From: Novipirellula caenicola | GTDB lineage: Bacteria > Planctomycetota > Planctomycetia > Pirellulales > Pirellulaceae | Length of the DNA stretch: 64,000 nucleotides | Reading direction: 5' to 3' | Assembly: GCF_039545035.1 (NCBI RefSeq) | Contig: NZ_BAABRO010000007.1 | Location: 1-64,000, forward strand | Shown here: positions 44,220-51,318 of the stretch, in pieces | Numbering within the stretch: position 1 is the first letter of the stretch | Layout of the letters: the number at the start of each line of letters is the position of its first letter | Translations under genes and position numbers: made by a program | Notes under the pieces: generated by a model | The model's database searches: none | What the model saw: only the letters and a program-made list of their open reading frames with translations | What the model was told of the DNA's origin: nothing

Positions 44220-45503
44220 CTAACCGTCGAATCGGCTCAGACACAGCGTGACGTTTTGTCCGCCGAAACCAAAGCTGTTATTTAAAGCGTAACGGATGTC
44301 GGCTTCGCGAGCGACATTGGGAACGTAATCCAGATCGCAATCGGGATCGGGGTTCTCTTGGTTGATCGTCGGTGGCAACACGCCATCGCGAATCGCCATC
44401 AAACAGACGATCATTTCGGTCACACCCGCGGCGGCAATCAGGTGTCCCATCATGCTCTTGGTGCTGCTAACCGGAGTGTTGATGGCGTTTTCGCCGAACA
44501 CTTCTTTGCACGCTTTGGTTTCAACTTTGTCGTTCACCGTGGTGCTGGTTCCGTGCGCGTTGACGTAGCCGATGTCATCGGGGGTCAGCCCGGCGTCGGC
44601 GATCGCCATTCGCATCGCCGCGATCCCGCCATGGCCATCCGGTGGGATATCGGTGATTCGGTACGCATCCGCGGTGGTTCCGTAACCGGCGACTTCGCCA
44701 TAGATCGTGGCGCCGCGGCGTTTGGCGGATTCGAGTTCTTCGAGCACGACCATGGCGGAACCTTCGCCCAGCACGAATCCGTTTCGCAGACGATCAAACG
44801 GACGGCTTGCCTTGGTCGGTTCGTCGTTGCTTTCGCTCAGTGCGGTCAACAGGTTGAATCCGGTCACCCCCAGCGGATGAATCATGCTGTGGGTTCCACC
44901 AGCGAGCATCACGTCGGCATCGCCTCGGCGGATGATTTCGGTCGCTTCGCCAACGGCTTGACTGCTGGCGGCACAAGCGGTCAAGCAGTTCAGGTTCGGG
45001 CCTTGAGCATTGAACATCGTGGCCAAGTGCGCCGCAGGCATGTTCGGTTCTTGCTCGAGTTCTTTGGCAGGATCGAGCAACTCGAGGCCTTTGCCGACAA
45101 ACTTGGCTGCGTCATAGGTGCCGTTGGCCAACGCAGCGGACATCATCCGGCTGAACGTTTGAAAGTCCTGGTTGCCTTCGCCGCTGCCCATATAGACACC
45201 GAAGCGAACCGGATCGGTGATTGAATCCATCACGCCGCTGTCCTGCATCGCTTGCTTGGCCGCACCGATGGCAAAACGGGTGTGTCGACCGCGGTTTTCC
45301 CACTGCTCGATCGATTCGCCTACTTTCGAGACGTCCCAATTTTTGACTTCCGCACTGATTTTTGTGGGAAAGCCGCTGGCATCAAACAGCGTTGTTTTGG
45401 CAACGCCGCTTTTGCCTTCTTTCAGCCCCGACCATACGGTCGCAGCGTCATGGCCCATCGGGTTAATCATTCCGATACCAGTGACGACGACTCGGCGACG
45501 CAT
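44220..45503 (-). CDS. fabF: Beta-ketoacyl-ACP synthase II-like enzyme
   Basis: 427 residues. Thiolase-fold ketosynthase with the full catalytic set: Cys177 (CLTACAASSQ), His317 (YVNAHGTSTTVND), Lys349 and His354 (STKSMMGHLIAAAG), and the C-terminal NNSFGFGGQNVTLCLSRF. It condenses malonyl-ACP with acyl-ACP. It follows the ACP and two dehydratase-fold genes on the same strand (69 bases after the last), so it is part of a dedicated acyl-chain module rather than the housekeeping fab cluster. FabF is a family label; the true substrate is open. Confidence 0.93.
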   Translation of the reverse strand: MRRRVVVTGIGMINPMGHDAATVWSGLKEGKSGVAKTTLFDASGFPTKISAEVKNWDVSKVGESIEQWENRGRHTRFAIGAAKQAMQDSGVMDSITDPVRFGVYMGSGEGNQDFQTFSRMMSAALANGTYDAAKFVGKGLELLDPAKELEQEPNMPAAHLATMFNAQGPNLNCLTACAASSQAVGEATEIIRRGDADVMLAGGTHSMIHPLGVTGFNLLTALSESNDEPTKASRPFDRLRNGFVLGEGSAMVVLEELESAKRRGATIYGEVAGYGTTADAYRITDIPPDGHGGIAAMRMAIADAGLTPDDIGYVNAHGTSTTVNDKVETKACKEVFGENAINTPVSSTKSMMGHLIAAAGVTEMIVCLMAIRDGVLPPTINQENPDPDCDLDYVPNVAREADIRYALNNSFGFGGQNVTLCLSRFDG

Positions 45504-45572
45504 GGGGAAACCTTGGGTGAGATGAGTGAAAAAGGAAAAATCAAACAGTAAAAAATAAGACAGGCTAAGGAC

Positions 45573-46085
45573 TTAGAGGTTCTTGTAGATGGGAACCGGA
45601 GTCCCGTCGGGCCGGACCGCGACATGGAAAAAATTCATCAATCGCAGCATCGATTCTAAGTCGCCTGGTCCGAAAAGCGGACCCGAGGTAAAGCGATCTT
45701 GGTCCAAGAACGCAAACATCAAATCGATCTCGGCATGCAGCGTCTCGCCAATGTGGCTAACGCCGGTCACGGTCGCGCCGGTGTCCTGCAGCGATTCCAC
45801 TTTGACGTGGTATTGCAATTGGTCTCCGGTTCGAGCCGGATGATGGAAGATCGCCTTGCCGACTTTGGCTAGAACACATCGCTTTTCAAAGCCATAGTAC
45901 TCGGAAACCAAGATGCCGCCGAGCTGCGCCATGCCTTCGATCACGAGGGTCGGGGGCAGCACGGGGTAGCCGGGACAGTATTCGTCCACGGCTTCCTCAT
46001 CGAGCGACACATTTTTAATGCCGCGGGTGTGGCTGCCGCTTACAAACTCAGTAAAACGATCGATCCAAAACCAACGCATCGACAA
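45573..46085 (-). CDS. FabZ-fold protein lacking the catalytic histidine
   Basis: 170 residues with the hot-dog fold of 3-hydroxyacyl-ACP dehydratases: the central helix VLPPTLVIEGMAQLGGILVS and VGKAIFHHPARTGDQLQYHV. The catalytic His of FabZ (GHFPG) is replaced by Tyr36 (DEYCPGYPV), whereas the Glu (Glu50 in VIEGMAQ) is kept at the correct distance of 14. The ACP gene ends one base before its start, so coupling is tight. It may be a non-catalytic partner or a binding subunit of the intact dehydratase encoded upstream. Confidence 0.85.
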   Translation of the reverse strand: MSMRWFWIDRFTEFVSGSHTRGIKNVSLDEEAVDEYCPGYPVLPPTLVIEGMAQLGGILVSEYYGFEKRCVLAKVGKAIFHHPARTGDQLQYHVKVESLQDTGATVTGVSHIGETLHAEIDLMFAFLDQDRFTSGPLFGPGDLESMLRLMNFFHVAVRPDGTPVPIYKNL

Positions 46086-46475
46086 CTACGCTCCGACTTT
46101 GGTTTCGACGTAGTTGCACAAATCGCCAACGGTCAACAGGTTACCGAAGTCTTGAACGCGTGGGTTCTTTTCGAATTCCGACAGATCGGCCCAAGGCATA
46201 CGTCGCTTCAGTTCGGCCATGCCTTCGGCGGTGACCACGCCATCGTTGACGTATTCCGAGTTGGTCAGAACGTCTTCGGGCGAAAGTTCTTCACGAGGGA
46301 TCGTGATGTCGAATGCTTTTTCAAGCTTGAACACGATATCGAGAAAGTCGATCGACTCGGCACCGAGGTCGCCGACCAAGGTCGCTTCACGAGTCACTTC
46401 GTCATCATCGACACCCAAAGCGTCGATCAAGGCTTCTTGTACTTTTTCGAAAATCTCTTCTTGGGAAAGTGCCAT
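46086..46475 (-). CDS. Long acyl carrier protein
   Basis: 129 residues, about 50 longer than a usual ACP. The phosphopantetheine site is DLGAESIDFLDI with Ser41 (the usual DSL is ESI), in the expected helix after EEIFEKVQEALIDALGVD. The extra C-terminal part includes a helical LKRRMPWADLSEFEKNPRVQ and VGDLCNYVETKV. It carries growing acyl chains as a thioester. Its stop codon directly abuts the start of the His-less dehydratase-fold gene. The specialised length supports a non-housekeeping role. Confidence 0.92.
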   Translation of the reverse strand: MALSQEEIFEKVQEALIDALGVDDDEVTREATLVGDLGAESIDFLDIVFKLEKAFDITIPREELSPEDVLTNSEYVNDGVVTAEGMAELKRRMPWADLSEFEKNPRVQDFGNLLTVGDLCNYVETKVGA

Positions 46476-46611
46476 CGAGTGGATCCTTTAAGGGCTGTTC
46501 ACATAAACGGAGCGATAGGGATGCGTCATTTCGAGACGCGTAATGATTGTTTTTGGAGTCTCTCGGGGGGGCCGGCGTTGGACACCGAGCCTCGTCGCGA
46601 CTCGTTCAAGC

Positions 46612-47106
46612 CTAGCTCGCAGCTTCGGCCGGAATCAGATCAATCGAGCCAAACAGTTCGTCAAATTGCTTTTTTGCACGCTGGCGAACGTCATCGTCGG
46701 TTTTTAATCGTTCAGGATCATTGCAAGAACGACGCTGAAGCACCAGACGAGCCGAAACCGTCGTGCGGCCCTCTTTCTGCGCCGTCGCCTTGACCGTGGT
46801 CAAATCGCCTTCGGTTTTGACCACTTCCGCGTTGATTTGTAGCGTTTCCCCAGGCGAAAGGAAGTCGCCAAATTTGACGCCGCGGACCTCTTTCAGCGTG
46901 ACCAACGCGCTCTCAAAACCGTCACCGGTGCGGATCATCCAAATCGCCGCTTGGTGCAGGGCTTCGAGCATCATTACCCCCGGCATGACCGGAAATCGGG
47001 GGAAATGGTCCAGCAAATATTCTTCATCGGCGCCGAGGGTTCGCTCTGCCGTGATTCGGACTCCAGGTTCAATGGAGGTGATTTTGTCGAGTTGTCGGTA
47101 CTTCAT
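46612..47106 (-). CDS. FabZ-type 3-hydroxyacyl-ACP dehydratase
   Basis: 164 residues, first gene of the acyl module. Hot-dog fold with the intact catalytic pair: His34 in LLDHFPRFPVMPGV and Glu48 in MMLEALHQAA, 14 residues apart as in FabZ. The C-terminal extension DDDVRQRAKKQFDELFGSID is unusual. It dehydrates 3-hydroxyacyl-ACP. Located 136 bases before the ACP gene on the same strand. Confidence 0.9.
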   Translation of the reverse strand: MKYRQLDKITSIEPGVRITAERTLGADEEYLLDHFPRFPVMPGVMMLEALHQAAIWMIRTGDGFESALVTLKEVRGVKFGDFLSPGETLQINAEVVKTEGDLTTVKATAQKEGRTTVSARLVLQRRSCNDPERLKTDDDVRQRAKKQFDELFGSIDLIPAEAAS

Positions 47107-47194
47107 TTTCCGGTCATTGGCGGGTGTGGGTTCGCCATAAAATAGTTTTCGGGCTGTTTTGCCTCAACCTTAATTCCCGCGGTTTAGACTCTGT

Positions 47195-47809
47195 TTACTC
47201 GGAATTCGTCGATTCGACGACCGGGGATGAACGCGGATTAGTCGAAATTGGCGACGCTGGGTCGCCAACCTTCGCGGTCTGTTCAGCGTTTTGTTCACTG
47301 CGTTGGGCAGCCAACTCACTGCGTTTGGCTGCCTGTTCACTGCGTTTGGCTTGGGCAATCACCAAAACGCCGGCCACCAGCAATCCGACGCCCAGCATCC
47401 GCAGCGGCGACGCCGACGCCTGCGGATTGCCCAGCCATCCGTAGTGGTCCAGTAAAATAGCCGCCAACGTTTGTCCTGTCATGATGGCAGCAAACCATGG
47501 AACCGAGCCAACGCGGGGGACAAAGAACAGCGACGTCGTGACGACCACCACTCCGATCGCCCCGCCCGACCAGATCCACCATGGTAATTGCCCAGGCGAC
47601 GATTGAAATGAGGGAGGGAAAACACCGGTGAAAAGACACAGAATCAACAACAGCCCGGTGCCGACCGCGAACGAGATCAATGCCGCTTGATAGGGGTGCG
47701 AGACCGCTTTGCCCAGCGATCCATTGACGCTCGGTTGCACCCCAAGCACACAACCTGCGGCGAGACCGACGAGAATCGCGACCCAAAGCATGCCCGAAGC
47801 GTGTTGCAC
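47195..47809 (-). CDS. YdcZ/DUF606-type membrane transporter
   Basis: 204 residues with about five membrane segments (ILVGLAAGCVLGVQPSVNGS, AALISFAVGTGLLLILCLFT, GGAIGVVVVTTSLFFV, WFAAIMTGQTLAAILLDHYG, MLGVGLLVAGVLVIAQAKR), the half-size DMT family layout. The cytoplasmic tail has a repeated AKRSEQAA/AKRSELAA/AQRSEQNA unit, an odd low-complexity feature. It begins with GTG directly after the panD stop, or with ATG 47791; either way it is translationally coupled to panD. Substrate unknown. Confidence 0.8.
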   Translation of the reverse strand: MQHASGMLWVAILVGLAAGCVLGVQPSVNGSLGKAVSHPYQAALISFAVGTGLLLILCLFTGVFPPSFQSSPGQLPWWIWSGGAIGVVVVTTSLFFVPRVGSVPWFAAIMTGQTLAAILLDHYGWLGNPQASASPLRMLGVGLLVAGVLVIAQAKRSEQAAKRSELAAQRSEQNAEQTAKVGDPASPISTNPRSSPVVESTNSE

Positions 47810-48265
47810 CTAGCAGCCCTTTGCGGTTTGCACCGCTTTGGTGTTTTCCGGCGTTGGGCTGGTGGCAGCTTCGTCACGTCGCTGGGGGCCAGCGACTTCG
47901 GGCCCCAAATGCTTGATTTGGTTCTCGGCGTCGACGAACACCAACCGTGGACGATGCTCCGCCACCTTGTCTTCGGGGACCATGGTGTAGGTCGCCAAGA
48001 TGACTCGGTCACCCGGGTGCACCAAATGGGCCGCCGCGCCGTTCATGCACACGTCGCTTGACCCTGGGATGCCGGGGATCGCGTAGGTTTCCAGCCGAGT
48101 GCCGCGGGTCACGTTCCATACGTGCACCGATTCATAGGCACAAATGCCGGAGGCCTCCAACAATTCCGGAGGGATCGTCACGCTGCCCTCGTAATCGACA
48201 TCGGCGCCCGTCACGGTCGCGCGATGGATTTTGGCGGAAAGCAGTTTGCGAAAAGGACCTGTCAT
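47810..48265 (-). CDS. panD: Aspartate 1-decarboxylase
   Basis: 151 residues. Makes beta-alanine from aspartate for pantothenate/CoA synthesis. The self-processing site YEGSVTI (Gly27-Ser28) that forms the pyruvoyl cofactor is present, together with LLSAKIHRATVTGADVDYEG and the active-site NGAAAHLVHPGDRVILATYT. The C-terminal 25-30 residues after HLGPEVAGPQ are an extension. The cofactor feeds ACP phosphopantetheine, which fits the acyl module nearby. Confidence 0.96.
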   Translation of the reverse strand: MTGPFRKLLSAKIHRATVTGADVDYEGSVTIPPELLEASGICAYESVHVWNVTRGTRLETYAIPGIPGSSDVCMNGAAAHLVHPGDRVILATYTMVPEDKVAEHRPRLVFVDAENQIKHLGPEVAGPQRRDEAATSPTPENTKAVQTAKGC

Positions 48266-48269
48266 CGTT

Positions 48270-48647
48270 TTACTCGCTCAGATACGGCTCAAGCAATTCA
48301 CGTGTCTTCTTGTCATCGATTGATAACTTTCCGAAACCGAGCACGCCCCCGGCATCGACGGATGCTTGTTGATGTTCTTCGTAATTGGTCACCAACATGA
48401 CGGGGACCGAACCCACTTCGGGATCCGCCTTGATTGCCTTTAGGACTTCGAGTCCATCGGAATAATCGCGGTCGAGTTTGCGATTGACCGTAACAAGATC
48501 GACTTTGCGGGTGCGAAGCGTCTCGAGGGTGTCTTCGAGGCCATGGGTTTGAACCACCGAGGCTTTGAAGTTCGAAGAGACCATTCGCCGAATCGAATTG
48601 AAGTCTGGACCGCAATTTCCGCAATCCACGAGCAACTTAGACATCAT
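48270..48647 (-). CDS. Pseudo-receiver response-regulator-like protein
   Basis: About 125 residues from ATG 48647 (ATG 48644 also possible). CheY-like fold: LLVDCGNCGPDFNSI, VDLVTVNRKLDRDYSDGLEVLKAI, VPVMLVTNYEEHQQASVDAG and GFGKLSID. The phospho-accepting Asp is replaced by Asn55, though the Thr (LVTNYEE) and Lys107 are kept. It probably cannot be phosphorylated normally and may act as a protein-binding receiver. Starts upstream of 48647 lack support. Confidence 0.75.
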   Translation of the reverse strand: MMSKLLVDCGNCGPDFNSIRRMVSSNFKASVVQTHGLEDTLETLRTRKVDLVTVNRKLDRDYSDGLEVLKAIKADPEVGSVPVMLVTNYEEHQQASVDAGGVLGFGKLSIDDKKTRELLEPYLSE

Positions 48648-48886
48648 CAAACCAATTTTATGCACTTCGGGGTCCCGCGTCCTGCCCCCCGAACAAATGG
48701 GGCGATGCGAACGAGGTTGCCGATACTGAGAAACTTTAGAGATTAGCCATGTCGCAGAGTACGACAAGGCGGTTGCAAAATGGAACAGTCGCAGGACCCC
48801 CGATTTTCGAGGGGCTGCGACTTGCATTAGGGCACCGGTTTTTACCGCTCAAGCGAGCTTTGGCCGAAGTTCACTTCCTACGTCGG

Positions 48887-51166
48887 TTATTCGTCGGTCT
48901 TGCCGATCGCGAATAATTTGTCCTTCGTGCTGATGTAAATCGTGCCATTGGCGGCTACTGGGGTGCTGTAAACACTGGTTCCCATGTTGATTTCTTCGAC
49001 AGGTTCCTTGTTGTCGGGACCAAATTCAAAGATTGCAACGTCGCCGTCTTCGTCCCCAATGAACACGCGTCCGTCGGCGATCAGCGGGCTGCCCCAGCTT
49101 TGGGCGAACATGTCGTAGGTAAAGTAAACCGTCGGCGTTCCGTCCTCTTTGGGCTTGGCGTTCAAACAGTGCACCAATCCCGAGAAGTCGGCGATGTAAA
49201 GGATGTCATCTTTGATGGCCACGGTGCCGCAGCTGCGATGCATCTTTTCTTCGAAGTCGAATTCGCCGTCACCGTTCTGGTCGGCCATGCTGTAGTGCCA
49301 CACCACGGCGGAATTGGAGTTGTCCACTGCCGCTTCGCCATTCTTGGGATCGACTGCTTGAATACGACGGTGAGGAATTGGGGTTCGTTTTCCATCGGCT
49401 TCGATCTTGACCGCCAACTGAGGCGAAACGTCGCCACGTTTGGTCGGGTCGATGCACCACAAATGGCCTTCGCCTTCACCGTGTTCGGGGTCTTGCCCGA
49501 CCGCGATGTAGACCAATCCGTCATAGGCAACCGGAGTGGCGATCAAGTTGTTGCGAGTGCCTTCGCCGCCAAGAATCCACTTGGTTTCTTTGGGGTTGGC
49601 GTCAAATTCCCACAGTAGCTCGGGCTTGCCATCTTTGCCTTGGTCGGCTCGGTAGCTACGCAAGTAGCCGTCGCCGCCGGCGAACAAGACCTGAGGGACT
49701 CCGTCAAATTCCGCCACCATCGGGCTGGACCATTGTCCGTGCAAGATGTTGGTGCCCGGCGCGTTGTCGGTCCAATAGAGTTCGCCGGTGTTCTTGTTCA
49801 AACAGATAAAGCTGGCCGCGTCGGGAGCAGGCAAATTGATGTGCGATTCGTCCAACCCGTTGCTGGTGTTGACGAACAACAAATCGCCGTAGGAGGTCAC
49901 GCTGCACGAGCACATGTTGTGCTGGCTCGAACCGAGTTCGCTCATCATGTTGTAAACCCAGATCGTGTCGGCATCGCGTTTGTCGTGGACGCCAAGCGTT
50001 TTGGTGAACATCAATTTCGGGCCAATCGCTTTGACGGTGATCGTGCGATCGACGCCGCCGAATTTGCCGGTGACGCTCCAAACTTTGCCTTCGGTGACGG
50101 TTTTGACTGTCGCGTCGCCCTCGAGACCCTCGCCTGCGGTTTCAAGCGATTCTTTGGCAGCGTCGGACAATTTGCCTTCGCCCAATGCAGCCAACGTGTC
50201 GGCGTACGGTTTCGCGCCAGGACCAGCGTTCATGATTTCGGTGACGTTCGCGACTTCGTCCTTGACCGGACCGTCGTCCTCGCCATCGTGAAAGCCTTCG
50301 GTGTCAACACAGCGGACTTCGCCACGGCTGGTGACGAACCACAACCGGTCGCCTTCGACCATGGATGCACAACAGATGCCTTGCAGCGGCCAGTCGTGGA
50401 CGCGGCCGGTGATCAGTTTCTCGCTGCTGTGTTGCCACAGGAATTCGCCGTTGGATTCGTTGAATGCCAACAAACAACCAAGGTCGACGTTGGACGGATA
50501 GCGTTTCAGGTACCCCGCTCCGTTATTGGTCCCGACGAACACCTTGCCGCCCGAAACGACGGGGTTGCCGTAGGTTTGGCTACCCAAATTGGCGTACCAG
50601 CGGATGTTCTCGGATTTCTCTTTGTCCCATTCGCCCGTTTTACGGTCGAACTTGCCGATGTCCCACGACTCGGGAAGGTTTTTGACGTTGGGCGTGTTGT
50701 TACGCAAACGGGTGCCGCCCCACTGTGGCCAGTCGCCGCCGGCGTTGAGGACCTTTTCAGGCGAAATCTTTTCGCTGGTGTCCGCTTTGGTGCTGACCAG
50801 CATTTTCGCCGCCGGTTTGGCCGCTTCGGATTTGGCACTGTCTTCAGGTTTAGCGTCTTCGGGTTTAGCCTTTTCCGCTTTCGCTTCGGCTGGCTCGGTT
50901 ACAGTCGTTTCTTCGACGACGGGGGATTTCGCTTTGGGCGACTCTGCCTTGGGCATTTCCACTTCGGGGGTTTCCACCGTTGCGGCAGTCGTATTGCTCG
51001 ACTCGACAGCACCTTCGTCGATATCCAGATCCAAGTCGTCTGCTTCGATTTCGATCGAACCGGGAGCTTCAGGCGGCTTACAGCCACTGAGGGCGACCGC
51101 CGTAATGCTGCCAAAAACGGTAGCACCGAAAATCAGCGTCCAAGCGGACAATTCATTCTTTTTCAT
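48887..51166 (-). CDS. Lipoprotein with PQQ-like beta-propeller
   Basis: 759 residues from ATG 51166, with a lipoprotein signal (lipobox ALSGC). Next is a long Glu/Ala/Lys/Pro-rich linker (EAKAEKAKPEDAKPEDSAK) and a propeller starting GGDWPQWGGTRLRNNTPNVK. Blades carry LAFNESNGEFLWQHSS, LNKNTGELYWTDNAP and repeated SPLIADGRVFIGDEDGDVAI. An EF-hand-like DQNGDGEFDFEEKMHRSCG is inserted near residue 650. It sits on the outer or inner membrane facing the periplasm. Paired with the next gene upstream on the same strand, 152 bases apart. Confidence 0.88.
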   Translation of the reverse strand: MKKNELSAWTLIFGATVFGSITAVALSGCKPPEAPGSIEIEADDLDLDIDEGAVESSNTTAATVETPEVEMPKAESPKAKSPVVEETTVTEPAEAKAEKAKPEDAKPEDSAKSEAAKPAAKMLVSTKADTSEKISPEKVLNAGGDWPQWGGTRLRNNTPNVKNLPESWDIGKFDRKTGEWDKEKSENIRWYANLGSQTYGNPVVSGGKVFVGTNNGAGYLKRYPSNVDLGCLLAFNESNGEFLWQHSSEKLITGRVHDWPLQGICCASMVEGDRLWFVTSRGEVRCVDTEGFHDGEDDGPVKDEVANVTEIMNAGPGAKPYADTLAALGEGKLSDAAKESLETAGEGLEGDATVKTVTEGKVWSVTGKFGGVDRTITVKAIGPKLMFTKTLGVHDKRDADTIWVYNMMSELGSSQHNMCSCSVTSYGDLLFVNTSNGLDESHINLPAPDAASFICLNKNTGELYWTDNAPGTNILHGQWSSPMVAEFDGVPQVLFAGGDGYLRSYRADQGKDGKPELLWEFDANPKETKWILGGEGTRNNLIATPVAYDGLVYIAVGQDPEHGEGEGHLWCIDPTKRGDVSPQLAVKIEADGKRTPIPHRRIQAVDPKNGEAAVDNSNSAVVWHYSMADQNGDGEFDFEEKMHRSCGTVAIKDDILYIADFSGLVHCLNAKPKEDGTPTVYFTYDMFAQSWGSPLIADGRVFIGDEDGDVAIFEFGPDNKEPVEEINMGTSVYSTPVAANGTIYISTKDKLFAIGKTDE

Positions 51167-51318
51167 ATTGGAAGCGTTTTGGAGCGAGAGGTTTTTATTT
51201 TGGGAGGGAGGGGAGCAAGGCAGATCGAATCGCTTCGAAACGGCCTTGCTGATGCGTTGTTCCTTGCCGAGCATTCGTTCGAATGATGTCCTCATTCTAG
51301 TGACGTTCGGCAAACGTG

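Noticed and set aside
49640-51286. 548-residue open frame on the plus strand inside the propeller lipoprotein gene
   Set aside because: It is antisense to a gene with signal, lipobox and propeller motifs, and its own translation is low-complexity Phe/Val/Arg-rich without any domain.
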